Shown: positions 53,690 through 63,404, counted from the stretch's first letter. The stretch: 64,000 nucleotides of DNA from Aradus depressus (GCA_963662175.1 OY759216.1:52779087-52843086); one strand, 5' to 3'. Numbers and translations are program-made. Notes: a model not told the origin generated them from the letters alone.

Positions 53690-53885
53690 CTGAATGTTTA
53701 GGGAAATAAAGCACAGAAAAAATGCATCTGGGGTTAGTCTGCCCAATCCCTTTTAATTCTAGCTGATCAATCCTTTTAAATTTTAGGAAGTTGTAATAAC
53801 ATGTTCGTGGGATCACAGCCTCGAATTCTGGATATTTAATTTTTGCCTGAAGCTCAACACAACGATGACCCTTTTAACATTTCAT
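53690..53885 (-). pseudogene. open minus-strand stretch, unknown origin
   Basis: About 63 codons without a stop and without an ATG at its start: CVELQAKIKYPEFEAVIPRT, CYYNFLKFKRIDQLELKGIG. The protein-like composition suggests a decayed coding sequence, perhaps of a transposon. No family recognised. Confidence 0.2.
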
Positions 53886-54448
53886 CATATTTAGAGTATC
53901 TTCTAATTAAAACAAAAGTTAAGGGAACAGTGAAAAAGGATTTGTTTGTAGGTATATCTCAAGTTGCCCAATGGTGACAAATTGTCATCATGTAGATTCT
54001 TTTTATTAAACAAACCAGAAGGAAAATAAAAAAAATTGTCCATAGCCATTTAAAATTATAATTTACTATTATTTGCACCAATAAAAAAATAAAAAATACC
54101 TCTCAATATTTAACGAACTAAAAATAGCATTGCTGTTTTTCATCATATCCCCTTTTCTCAACAGAACCACTGTCTTCACTCTTCGAATGGATAACAATTA
54201 AATACTTGAATAAAATATACGTCAATTTTAACATGCAACTATATATATTTTTTTTCGAGCTAAAATATAAAGCAAAAAACTATATATTATTTATTTTCCA
54301 ACAATTATATAGATATGATATCCAGAAAATGAACATTTCCCCATAAATACATTCAATGAGGAAATGAACTATTTTCTAACGATCTTAAAAGCAATTTTTG
54401 TCATAGCCAGTGTATTGTTTCATCAATGAAATAAAATTTGAATCAATG

Positions 54449-54454
54449 TTTATT
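54449..54454 (-). promoter_or_regulatory. polyadenylation signal of the CP2-type gene
   Basis: AATAAA on the minus strand, 65 bp after the TGA of the last coding exon. It predicts a very short 3' UTR. Confidence 0.5.
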
Positions 54455-54518
54455 GATATCATGATTAGTCAAGTCCTTGTTGTAGCTCTTATCGTCAGCC
54501 AGAGGTTTGCGTTCCTCA

Positions 54519-54580
54519 TCAGGCAGTCATCGAAGTGGTTTCTGATGGTTTCATTATCAATAAGTATTTCTCTTGTGAAT
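54519..54580 (-). CDS. gem: CP2/LSF-family transcription factor, last coding exon
   Basis: The acceptor TTTATGTTTCAG precedes position 54580. With the single G left by the upstream donor (56452) the exon reads D-SQEKYLLIMKPSETTSMTA and TGA. The SQEKYLLIMK stretch sits where vertebrate TFCP2 proteins finish their C-terminal domain with a Y-x-I-I-L-K-type ending, so both position and sequence fit. A different minus-strand frame through the same DNA is longer but joins out of phase, so I reject it. The AATAAA lies just downstream. The intron of about 1.87 kb above this exon contains decayed reverse-transcriptase fragments. Confidence 0.65.
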
Positions 54581-54809
54581 CTGAAACATAAATATATGAA
54601 AAAATAAATAAATTTAAAAAAACAAAGAAAGAAGAACATTGCATCATTTATGCTATCAATATTTGCACTTACATATGTATTTTTTCGCAAAATATTGATT
54701 TCCGAACCATGACATGACATGTTCCTTTCGATGGGTCAACCAGAAATTTAAAAACAAATTACTGAATTATATTTTTTATCTTTTAGACATTGGATTCGTC
54801 GTCTCTCAC

Positions 54810-55530
54810 TTTCTCCTCTACCCAGTCTTTGATCGTTCTGACGTTTCCTTCACGATCCGCAGACTTTCTTTTAGAAAGGCTCCCGGTTACAAACTAATTG
54901 AGCTCAAGTCCGAAATCTCCCCAAAACAACTATTTTCCCCACCTACCTCTACAAATTATGCAACCAATGACATCCCACTTCCCGGCTCTCTGGATTTAGG
55001 AAATTATTCCTATACCTTCCTACCGATCCTAGAGAAGCTCCTATTCCAATATATTTTTTATTGACTCCCTTAATATAATTTTAAATCACCAATTCGCCCT
55101 CTATTTCCTATAATTCCACAATCCCGCAGTGTCGTCGCGTTGTAGACGCCACAGCCTCCTATCTTGAGAATAAGGAGTATTGTTCCGGACCATCCTCGAT
55201 AATGAACATGCGTTCGACAGAGTTCGGTATCCCCCTTGGGAAAGATATGAAGATCCACACCTCCCACGATTCCGGCCTAAACTTTAGAGTGAGTTTGCAC
55301 TTATTAACGGGAAGGGATGTGTTCTGAACCGTGACTATGTCTACATTTCTTTTCGTTAACCTTGTCCTCCACCTGCGGAACGGCGTCGCTAACGATAAGA
55401 GGTGTTCCCGAAGGAAATCTAAAGTTTTACTGTCAGTGGAGAATGGTGGTGTAATCTTCAAACGTGCACAGCAAGGTTTTAGGTTGGATAGGAATGGTGT
55501 AGTGTTTACTGCATGAAGGATGGGTTTTAG
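54810..55530 (+). pseudogene. decayed Jockey-like reverse transcriptase in an intron
   Basis: Frames with many stops still show reverse-transcriptase traces in order: DVSFTIRRLSFRKAPGYKLI (usual RRL..RKAPGPDGI), YTFLPILEKLLFQYI (usual ISLLPI..KLLE), HQFALYF (usual HQFGFR), and DNEHAFDRVRYPPW (usual DVSQAFDRVWHEGL). It is old and antisense to the host gene. Confidence 0.6.
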
Positions 55531-55569
55531 GATGACTCTAGGACAACATGAGAAAGAAAGAATTGCGAA

Positions 55570-55833
55570 TTACCGTGATAAACACGGTAGTAGCGATCTA
55601 TAATATAGGATTTTAAAATAAGGTAATACATATGAGGAAGGATAGTTGTAGAGTTTCCCCGAATGCCAATCTCTGTCGAACGCCTTTACAACATTGAGAG
55701 AGCAGCGCTTATTCATAAGAAATGAGGCTATAGCATCTACAATGCGGTGAGACTGATTTATTGTGAGGGAAGTGAAATGAAAGCAAGGATATGAAAAATG
55801 GAATATATATGCACTTTTAATAAGTTTCTCCAT
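55570..55833 (-). pseudogene. second decayed reverse-transcriptase fragment
   Basis: A minus-strand open frame with HRIVDAIASFLMNKRCSLNV and KAFDRDWHSGKLYNYP, equivalent to the QAFDRVWH.GLL region of Jockey-like polymerases. It lies tail-to-tail with the remnant at 54810-55530; perhaps one element rearranged by inversion. Confidence 0.5.
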
Positions 55834-56451
55834 TTAAAATGAGGTTCTCTATTTTACCTAGGATTGGTACAAATCTAATAAGGCAGTATGAAGAAGAAAA
55901 GTGAGAAGGAAGAGGAATCATTTTTATGTAATTTAGGAATCAACTTCAATGAAAATATCCAAAAATCAGGAAAGTAAGACATCCCAAGTAAAACGTTGTG
56001 TAAGTGAGGAAAATTATAGCTTTTTGGGGGGAGATGTACTTAACGTCATAACCGAGAGCCTTCCTAAAAGAACGTCTTGGATCACGAAAGAAACGTCAGA
56101 GGAATTAAAGGCCCTAGGGAGAGGAGCAAGAGGGGAAGGAAAATTGAGTTCAGCTTCAATCTGGGATATAAACATGAGTTGGGTCGAGAATATTAGATGA
56201 AGGATAAATATATTAGACTGGTGAGAGCAAACAGGTTCATTCTCCTCTGTCTAACTTGGCCCTTTCGCCAGAAACATGACAAAGGTCTCTATAAAAAAAT
56301 ATCTGTGTAAAATTGTCGTCCGTGTTTATTCAAAACTATGTGTACATAAAATACGGATAAAACGATTTCTAGCTGAGAGGCCTCAGACCTCCACTAGGGA
56401 GGTGTACCGCCCGGCCTAACAACAATTTGTATAGAAGGTTTTCGTTCTTAC
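55834..56451. other. intronic sequence
   Basis: No exon recognised. The open frame at 55949-56200 (+) resembles nothing I know. Downstream read-through of the 56452 exon to a TAG at 56369 is possible if the intron is retained. Confidence 0.4.
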
Positions 56452-56699
56452 CAGAGGTGAGAGTGATGGTGAAGGCGGAGTGATCAGGTAGATGGGCGAC
56501 CAGGTCATCAGTAGGGAGCAGACGGATGTCAGAAGGGCCGAGAATGTAGAGAGCAGACAGCTGGGACGGGACGAGACCTAACACACAGCACACTTTGGAC
56601 TTGAGCTCGGCACCACTCCATCTCTCCAGGTAGACCACTCGATAGGCCCGTTCACGGGGCTCCACCATGAGGTACAGTGTCAAGCGGGGCGGCACTGTT
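56452..56699 (-). CDS. gem: CP2/LSF-family factor, C-terminal ubiquitin-like domain exon
   Basis: A 248-nt exon between the acceptor AACCTTCAG (before 56699) and the strong donor CTCTG|GTAAGAA (after 56452). Joined to the AG of the SAM exon it reads R-TVPPRLTLYLMVEPRERA, then YRVVYLERWSGAELKSKVCC, VLGLVPSQLSALYILGPSDI and AHLPDHSAFTITLTS. This matches the C-terminal region of CP2/LSF proteins (usual pattern RPRLTIYV... YHAIYLEELTA.EL..KIA .LF.I.P.QI..IY..GPTGI HV...D), which supports oligomerisation. Entry and exit phases are 2 and 1, both consistent with neighbours. If the donor is not used the frame stops at 56369 after 27 extra codons, giving an alternative tail. Confidence 0.85.
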
Positions 56700-56924
56700 C
56701 TGAAGGTTCACAACAAAACTAATAATACAAGGAAATACAAGGGGGAAAAAGGTCAAATCATTTCACAAAGCTTCTTCGCATAACAACCTTCAATTATAGT
56801 TCAGCAGAAACAATTCTGTCGTAACAAAAAAACTTCGTGATAAAATGTACCATTACGACAATTTTCATAATAGTTCATAAACATCCGTTCAGTAGTTCTT
56901 GAGGTAGGCGTATGACCATACATC

Positions 56925-57320
56925 TAGGGAAATATACATTTGGGGTGCGGATCGGGCCGGGCCTCAACGTGATGCCCCACGTTGTTGCCATTAAAGAACG
57001 GACAACCGCCACTTTCAACGCACTGAGCTGCCTAGCCCGCGCGACGTGGGGCCTCGGCTACTCTGCGTGTAGAATCATTTACACTGGAGTATTCGAGGCT
57101 GTAGCAAGAGGCGACGCGTGATCCTTGTGCAAGCCCAGAGAGCAGCCCTTTTAAGGGTTAAGAAGGCCTATCGTACTGTCTCTACGGCTGCGCTACAGGT
57201 GCTGGCGGGAGCCCCGCCCATAGACTTGATCTTGGACGGGGCTGTCGCCTCGTACTTATGTAAATGGAATTTGCCTTTAAGAGCAGATATAGACGATTCG
57301 GCGAACGGGTATCGAGGCCT
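56925..57320 (+). pseudogene. R1-clade retrotransposon C-terminal remnant in an intron
   Basis: The plus-strand reading shows TTATFNALSCLARATWGLG, YTGVFEAVAR, then after a break near 57115 (with an apparent deletion) AQRAALLRVKKAYRTVSTAA LQVLAGAPPIDL. The RAYRTVSTAALQVLAG.PP.DL segment is characteristic of R1-type elements downstream of the polymerase. It is GC-rich compared with its surroundings and is broken by a stop and frameshift. Confidence 0.75.
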
Positions 57321-57365
57321 CCAAAGCAACCCCCCCCCCCCCCTTCAAAAAAAAACATCTAGGAA

Positions 57366-57600
57366 TTAGGGAGGCGCCGGTAGGTCAGTGGTATGCATGA
57401 TTGCTTACTGAGCTCAAGATCGCGAGTTCATAACCCGGCCGAGGGGCCCTTAGGTTTTTTATCTGGGAGGTGATAGATAAATAAAAATGTAGGACTCCCA
57501 TGGTAGTTGGGCTCATGTCTACCAGAGCGACAAAAGACTGCTGTGGTAGTGGGTGATATCACCTTGTAGTTAAAACTCGGGCATGAGTCACCATAACTAA
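57366..57600 (+). repeat. SINE family A copy, central deletion
   Basis: GAGGCGCCGGTAGGTCAGTG GTATGC (A box), AAGATCGCGAGTTCATAACC CGGCCGAGG, then a jump to GTAGGACTCCCATGGTAGTT GGGCTCATGTC and the GGGCATGAGTCACCATAACT AAC end. It lies in the intron below the SAM exon. Confidence 0.85.
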
Positions 57601-57980
57601 CATCTAGAGGATGGGTACATGTCATATCCTTCGAGTCGTAAGCATTTTGATATGAAACCCTTAGCATATTTGGCTGAATATCAACAGCTGTGTCTCATTA
57701 TTTATATATATATATAAATACAGTGAAATACTGTATTTTTTACATTTTCGATAAGTCCGAAATCTGAAACTCATTTCCGGATTTTCGCACGATTACAATA
57801 CTTCCTTATACATTGGTGGACAGGTTAGAGAAGCAAGTGCCTAATTATTAACTGTATTACACTTGTTTTGTAAGATGAGGTTACTGGGACATCACTGAAA
57901 TACTGTTTGTCTGGGAGGGTTGCAAAAGAATGAAATCTGGAATAATTTCTACACATGACGAGGAAACAGACAATACAAAC
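57601..57980. other. intronic sequence, nothing recognised
   Basis: Contains a short ACAGTGAAATACTGT palindrome and a (TA)n run at about 57700-57716. Confidence 0.5.
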
Positions 57981-58195
57981 CTAGCATGAAGAGCATTGTA
58001 GAGCCTGATGCCGTCCGAAAGTCCGCAGAGCTGAACGAGGTCGTCTCTGGAGAGACGGAGGAGATCAGCTCCAGAGTAAGAGGACAAGGCATGAGATGCA
58101 TGAGTCGCGTATCTGTTGGCCTGGAGCCAGAGGGCTGTCTGACCAGGGCCCCAGTCTGCCAGGGGCACCACGTCCCCACCACTGACATCGACCTT
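57981..58195 (-). CDS. gem: CP2/LSF-family factor, SAM-like domain exon
   Basis: A 215-nt exon with acceptor CCCTCTTTCAG (before 58195) and donor GCTAG|GTTTGT. It reads KVDVSGGDVVPLADWGPGQT, then the SAM-like domain ALWLQANRY.., HALSSYSGADLLRLSRDDLV QLCGLSDGIRLYNALHAR. The W-L...NRY, FSGADLL.L.RDDL..CG..DGIRL.NAL pattern is diagnostic of CP2/LSF proteins (TFCP2, TFCP2L1, UBP1; Drosophila gemini) and separates them from the grainyhead branch. The domain mediates oligomerisation of these nuclear DNA-binding factors. The entry phase is 0 and the exit phase is 2, both matched by neighbours. The family assignment is firm; the symbol assumes the usual single insect orthologue. Confidence 0.92.
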
Positions 58196-59055
58196 CTGAA
58201 AGAGGGCAAACACACTGTCAAAAAACTTACTTTCCATTGGTACAATAACAAAGTATACATTCCTGTTAACATGGTTACCAGAGTTAAATAGTAAATATTT
58301 AAACAAACATTGCACAATGGTCATTCCATTGTTATGGATGAGACATTTTTAATTTTACAGTTTTTCATCAGTAACTTGATCTGATGATGTTACTAGCTCA
58401 ATAATTCCATTCCTTTCCCTGAAAATTACTCAAGATAACTAGGTTTGTATGGCAAATATCATACCCTGGTATTTTTGGCTTTTGTTATTTGGTTTCCAAT
58501 TGAATAACTTTGAAAGTGCATACATATATGATTATTTATAAAAACTAAACACTTCGGAGTATAGCTATAATAGTGCATTCAACAGTAAGGACTGTTTTTG
58601 TTTATCCAAACGCAAGTTGCATCGAATGAAGATAATTCGAGATATGATTCTTTTCATTTTGTTCATCAGAAATGTCCGTCGAGTAAAGTTTGGAAATTTA
58701 AATATATTAGCTCTATTTCGTTTATTGTTGGTTTTATTAAAGAAAATAAACTTTCATTGAAGTTCAATATTAATTGACCAAAATAGTTATCAAGTCACAC
58801 TGGTTCCTATAGTACGTATTTGTCAATTGTTATATGTATTCTGCAAAGAAATTAAAAGTGCCGAAGTCACCGATCCAAAACACTGTATTGAGGATGAAAA
58901 TAAATCCATTGTTAACCTTTATCAAATTTAAAATTCAACAACTGCCCTTCAATCCATTCCTCCCATTGGCATTTTAAATTTCTTTCCGATGAGGTTCCAA
59001 ATGTACAGTGTGACGTCACAGTATTTTGGTCAATTGACATAATTGGAAGGAATGA
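58196..59055. other. intronic sequence, nothing recognised
   Basis: AT-rich, no repeat family noted. Confidence 0.5.
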
Positions 59056-59076
59056 GGGGGGGGGGGGGGGGGGGGG
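59056..59076 (+). repeat. G21 homopolymer
   Basis: Twenty-one G in an intron of the CP2-type gene (template for C on the transcript). Confidence 0.95.
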
Positions 59077-59329
59077 AGGGGCAATGACGTAAGGAATAAA
59101 GTAGGCGTCACAGTTGGTTGATTCGACCCAAAATCTAAATAAAAGCACGATGAAAAGTTGACTAACATTTACTTACTACAGTAATCCCTCAACATTCCCC
59201 ACTGATTCAAGGTACACAAAAATTCAATTTTTTCTGAACATAGTCTACTTTAAAATATTCAGTTAAATAATTGTTTTAAAAAAGACAGGGACAACCTACT
59301 TTTCCTCAATTTATCCCTCATTGATACTT

Positions 59330-59725
59330 CACTCTTTTCGGGAGAACCTGTACTGCTTAACTAAGACAGAAGGGAGGAGTCAAAATTTCGGATAAATTAA
59401 ATTACTTTTATCTGATTCATGATTTTTTTTTTTCATATCATGTATCCAAAGGAATAAAATGTTGACCCTCCCATCGGTTACTCTCTATATGCCCAAGGTT
59501 TTTTCAATTATTTTCTCCTGGATTAAAGAAAACGGAAGTGCCTAGGCCGGTTTTCGAGCCCGCCAACTTGAGCTCAGTAGACAAGTGTGCACCTCTGAGC
59601 TACCGGCGTCCTCAGGTCCTTAAGTGAAGCAGGTTCCAGAATTTACCCATTAATTTTTTTTTTTTTTTTCAGAACCTGTGTACTCTAGCTGGTTCACTAA
59701 AAGAACCGACGGGAGAGTAAAAAAT
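59330..59725. repeat. relatives of the inner hairpin family, with a SINE head inside
   Basis: A right-type end (GGGAGAACCTGTACTGCTTA) at about 59340, a left-type end (TTGACCCTCCCATCGGTTAC) at 59463 and another right-type end (CACTAAAAGAACCGACGGGA GAG) at about 59695 match the arms at 4088-4170 and 4571-4650. A minus-strand family A head occupies 59540-59615 between them. Confidence 0.6.
59540..59615 (-). repeat. SINE family A head fragment
   Basis: GTGCCTAGGCCGGTTTTCGA GCCCGCCAACTTGAGCTCAG TAGACAAG, ACCTCTGAGCTACCGGCGTC CTC. Confidence 0.8.
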
Positions 59726-60596
59726 CAATGTCTTCGGATAAATGATATGAAAAGAACATATATATGGTCACAGGGAATAAGTTGTTAAGTCGTAAAATGC
59801 CCAAAATGAGGTAAGTGTACTGTGATCATCTCCCAAGTCATCTGCGCACTGTGAACGATTTGGGAGCTCAGGACTCTAATACTTTCGGAATTATAAAGAT
59901 GTGGGATTCTTGGTATCTCGTAAAATTGTGTATGTTCTCGGTTAAATCAACTTAATCTAATTCTGTGAGGAATCATTTACGAGATAACTGCACTTAACCA
60001 TTTATTCACTACGGCAGACTATTCCAAGTGAAGAAGGGCGTTTTCGGTTAAATCAACGAGAGGCATCATTCACGAGTATTTCAAAAAGTATTGTTAATAA
60101 TTAGGTAAGTGTGGTCAATAATTAGGAAAGTGATGGAGAATGATTAGGTAACTAAGGGAAAATCCAAGAAAGGATTAACAATATTCATTTTCATTCACTC
60201 GTATAAATTTAGAAGGTATATGATTAATAATGATGCAAACATAATTTATTTATTCCAAAAACTGGATTTACACGATTAATGCAAAATTAAAAAAGTGCAG
60301 CCCAGAAAAGTTACGAATTTAGACTTACAAATGTATTCCCTGTGACCACAGATATATCATGTATCCGAAATAAAGGATATCTACACTCGTCAGATAATTG
60401 TTTAATAGAATTTGATCATGAACTAACTAAATATGACCTAGTAACATAATTGAAAACTCCATAGAGACAAATAGTGACCCGAACTCCGATAATAAAGGAA
60501 CCATATAAGTAGCATTACTGTCCAGAAATAGGAGTGACAAGCAACTATACAATTCAATAACGTAATTTTTTTTTTGTGTGTAATAAAAAACAATAC
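59726..60596. other. intronic sequence, nothing recognised
   Basis: A weak direct repeat (AATTAGGTAAGTGTGG / AATTAGGAAAGTGATGG) at about 60100-60135 is the only structure noted. Confidence 0.45.
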
Positions 60597-60693
60597 CTGA
60601 AGAGGACTGTCAGGTGGAGAAATGAGCTCGGCCTGATGAGGGGAAGATTCTTCTTTCGGTAGACTACTTGATGTGACGATAGCACGGCCCTTT
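60597..60693 (-). CDS. gem: CP2-type gene, S/P-rich linker exon
   Basis: A 97-nt exon between the acceptor TTATCTACAG and the donor CTTCAG|GTATTG. It reads KGRAIVTSSSLPKEESSPHQ and AELISPPDSPLQ, a low-complexity Ser/Pro/Glu linker. CP2-type proteins have a poorly conserved S/P-rich linker just before the SAM-like domain, and the donor phase (0) fits the SAM exon exactly. The entry phase (needing two bases) fits the 60980 donor. The SPP/SP motifs could be proline-directed phosphorylation sites (inference). Assignment rests on splice phase and position rather than sequence conservation. Confidence 0.6.
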
Positions 60694-60979
60694 CTGTAGA
60701 TAAATAGAAACAACAATAAGATGCATACAACAGACTGAAGGAAGTTGTAGATAGAATGTGACAGCAAAACAAGTTAAACCAATCAACAATAGTTGGTTGA
60801 ATTAAGTAAATTAATGACAAGACCAGATGAATGTTGACCTTGAGTTTGTGACAAGAATCTGATTTTAAATATTTCCAACTATTCTTTCCAGGCTTAGATA
60901 CTTTTTCAATTCGAGAAACACTTTTAAACAATGCCTGGAATGAAGAGTGAAATATTTAGAGTACAGATTGAATACTAAC

Positions 60980-61257
60980 TTCTTAAAATATTCACGCAAT
61001 GAATGCCGTTTCGCAAGTCCATCCAAGTTTCTAGGCAAATTAATGGCTTCAAGCCTAGTTTTAAGGTTTGGACGAGCAGTTCCTCTACAGTAAATGTTTC
61101 TTGAATGAACACCTTTAACCAATCTCTTCAAGAAAATTTGCTTCCCAATATAAGAAATGTGAAGCCGATTATACAACGGCCTGGTTACAGAATGATAAAA
61201 ATCAGCACCAATTTCTAAGTCACCAACAGTCATTGTGATAGTGTAAACAACGTACAT
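60980..61257 (-). CDS. possible first coding exon of the CP2-type gene, unknown N-terminal region
   Basis: An open frame from ATG at 61257 (a second ATG eight codons on at 61233, MTVGDLEIGADF, is also possible) to the donor AAGAA|GTTAGT. Spliced to 60693 it continues in frame, and the five exons total 900 nt. It reads VTRPLYNRLHISYIGKQIFL, then TARPNLKTRLEAINLPRNLD, GLAKRHSLREYFKK: basic, soluble, with no domain I recognise and no resemblance to the CP2 DNA-binding fold. It could be the 5' end of a short isoform without the DNA-binding domain, or an exon of a different gene that shares this region. Moderate coding likelihood, low certainty of the join. Confidence 0.4.
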
Positions 61258-61364
61258 TTCCTTTTAAATTTGTCCAAAAGGAAAGAAGAAACTTACTTGA
61301 AGAGTGTTGAAAATAACGAACAATGTTAAAATGTCAATTCGCTTTTGGAATAATAAACTGAATA

Positions 61365-61640
61365 CTACGTCAGTCCAAGAGCATCACTATACCCAGACCA
61401 GACATATCCCACTGGGTCATTGTTAAATTGAATACCACAGGGCCCACTTCTCTTTATAACAAGATTGTTCAATTGTAGTATAAATCTATCGTCAGCTAAT
61501 GTAATGATGGTGTGGAATTGCTTTGGTGCTCCTCGAAGGGCGAAAGGATTCCATTTTGTACTTGAATTGTAAAAGCATTCCCGAGAACACGTAAGCAACA
61601 GTTTCACTAAAGAGGGACGACGACGAACGAAAACACTCAT
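61365..61640 (-). CDS. small open frame, 91 codons, unknown
   Basis: MSVFVRRRPSLVKLLLTCSR, then KWNPFALRGAPKQFHTIITL, SGPCGIQFNNDPVGYVWSGY and stop. The N terminus is Arg-rich and amphipathic, as in mitochondrial presequences (inference). It lies between a possible promoter (61843-61853) and the 60980-61257 exon on the same strand. It could be a separate small gene, an upstream ORF, or an exon spliced at AC|GTAGTA near its end, but no donor-acceptor pair joins it in frame to the next exon. A strong donor CTTCAA|GTAAGT at about 61290 suggests that the region is transcribed. Confidence 0.35.
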   Translation of the reverse strand: MSVFVRRRPSLVKLLLTCSRECFYNSSTKWNPFALRGAPKQFHTIITLADDRFILQLNNLVIKRSGPCGIQFNNDPVGYVWSGYSDALGLT

Positions 61641-61842
61641 TCGTTAATAACCAAACTTAATGTGTAAAAAAAGTCTCAAAGAAACTATTTAGTGTTAAAG
61701 AAAAATAATAATAATAAAATAAAAATAAAAAAAGACCAAAGAGAGGGGTAGACGGCACTGATAGGACAATAACGAGAGACGAACACAGACAGGGAGAGTG
61801 TTTAACTGGCAAAATCCGGTGAGGACTGGATGGAGGTTAGGA

Positions 61843-61853
61843 CGCCATCTTGG
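61843..61853 (-). promoter_or_regulatory. possible core promoter (AAGATGGCG element)
   Basis: CCAAGATGGCGTCC on the minus strand resembles the AAGATGGCGGC (YY1-like) element found at start sites of many animal housekeeping genes. It sits about 200 bp upstream of the first ATG of the minus-strand open frames, in the most GC-balanced stretch nearby. Confidence 0.35.
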
Positions 61854-62229
61854 CAACACCCCCACCACCTCGTCTAATTAGACCACCTAACTTGGCACAC
61901 AAAACAAAGGTATTCGTTATAAACTTATGAGACGGCATACATATTTTAAAATAACTATTTACATAAAAAATTATTGTAAATTTGTTATCTTCAATATCAA
62001 AAGAATTTACGATAAGGAATTATATTATTTTCTATTCAAACCGGTTTATACTGCATTTTGCATCATATGAGGATTTTTTTGTTAAATATTTTTATTCTGA
62101 CCCCTAGGTAGCAAATGTCAATATGTTTTTTAACGCGTAGTCAGGAAAGTAATTGGTGGGCGTTGTTACTACAGAGCGTGTTTGCCTATTGTTGCCCAAA
62201 TCGAACCTTAGATTTTTTCAAACTGGAAG

Positions 62230-62410
62230 ATAATAAGAACTTGCGATGGTCCCGTATGCGATGTAAGATACTCCTTAAAGACTCCTGCCCTAGTTAACTA
62301 AGCCTGGGGAGGGAACATTTATGACTTCTATCAGGGATGAAAGTGCGCTCTGTTCACCTAGTAGGCGATATGACCTCGTAGAGCGGACATGACTCACAAT
62401 ACAAACAGCT
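62230..62410 (+). repeat. SINE family A fragment, diverged
   Basis: TTGCGATGGTCCCGTATGCG ATGTAAG, CCCTAGTTAACTAAG, CTAGTAGGCGATATGACCTC GTAG, GGACATGACTCACAATA. Confidence 0.8.
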
Positions 62411-62436
62411 AACCATCAATATGTCCGAATTTAATA

Positions 62437-63230
62437 CAGTAAAAATCATTTAAAAGAACACTGGTTGTAAAAACATATCTATTATTATAAGAACGAAATT
62501 TCTAGTTCCGGCCAGCTTTAATGCAACTTAATATAAAAAATATCTGGTTATAAGAACATCGTTAGTAAGAACATATCGCTTTTAGTGGCCTAAAGTTAAT
62601 GGATTTCTGAGAAAACAAACCTTTTATAAGAACTTCATGAGAAAACAAATCCCTCGAAAGAGGAGTTCAGACATAAAATATTCTACGAAAATAGTAATCA
62701 ATTATTTTCATGGAATGTTTCCGTCGTTGTTTACATTATTTTCTGACTACACATTCTCTCTCAGTTCTCTGCAGTTGTTCAAACAAAACGGTGCAATGAG
62801 TGAAAAAAAAACAAACGAAAAACCTATACGGTGGAGGAAAAACTCCATATAATTTCTCGTTTGGAAAATGGAGAAAAAAATGGAGCTTTGTCGAATGAAC
62901 TAAAGGTGAGTCATGCAGCCATTTCAAACATTTTTAAAAACCGTCAAAAATTAAAAGAAGAATTCGAAAACTATCGTACCAGCAGGAAAAAAATTCGTGC
63001 AAGTTCTCAAGGAGTGCAAACATTCCGATAAATGGACCAATTTTGCAAGCAAAAGCAAATGATTTTGCAAAACTGTTGTTACTAAATACAGTTGTTAATT
63101 TCAACCCCTTAAATGTACTTCCAGAGGAAAGAGGCTTCAACTTTCAAAAAATGGATCGATAATTAAACAGAAAATAATTGATTACCGGATATAGCAACTA
63201 TCGGGTTTAAGAACCAAGTTCCTTTTATTG
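62437..63230 (+). mobile_element. pogo-type DNA transposon, internally deleted
   Basis: Flanked by TA (62435-62436 and 63231-63232). The ends are CAGTAAAAATCATT...AAGAACACTGGTTGT and, reversed from the right, CAATAAAAGGAACTTGGTTC TTAAACCC, i.e. related inverted termini starting CAGTAAAA/CAATAAAA. Repeated TATAAGAACAT-type subterminal motifs fill 62480-62640. Inside is the start of a pogo/CENP-B-like transposase; the DDE catalytic part is missing, so it cannot move by itself. Confidence 0.75.
62797..63160 (+). pseudogene. N-terminal remnant of pogo-type transposase
   Basis: ATG at 62797 opens MSEKKTN; a one-base shift in the following A9 run leads into the frame YTVEEKLHIISRLENGEKNG, ALSNELKVSHAAISNIFKNR QKLKEEFE, the CENP-B-type N-terminal helix-turn-helix that binds the transposon ends in pogo/Tigger proteins. 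After about 63030 another frame shows PINGPILQAKANDFAKLL, the start of the second DNA-binding half. It then ends at about 63160 without the DDE domain. Two frameshifts and a large deletion make it inactive. Confidence 0.75.
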
Positions 63231-63404
63231 TACTTACCCTTCGCATTAAATATTCTTATCTTCTACAACTAATATAATAATTATTTTAACCTATAAAAGT
63301 TTATATGACCCATTTCATCCTATATTGTGAGTTCATTAGGCAAACTAATTTACACCCAAACTGTGTGGGAACAGTGATGATAGAGTGCACTATTGGGCAA
63401 CGCG

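Noticed and set aside
54469..54720. Minus-strand frame ending NHFDDCLMRNANLWLTIRATTRT as the terminal exon
   Set aside because: Same DNA as the CP2-type last exon but in the wrong phase for the 56452 donor. The alternative frame gives a CP2-like C terminus.
56369..56451. Read-through tail of the CP2-type exon as the normal C terminus
   Set aside because: A strong GTAAGAA donor at 56451 and a family-like ending in the downstream exon make splicing more likely; kept only as a possible alternative.
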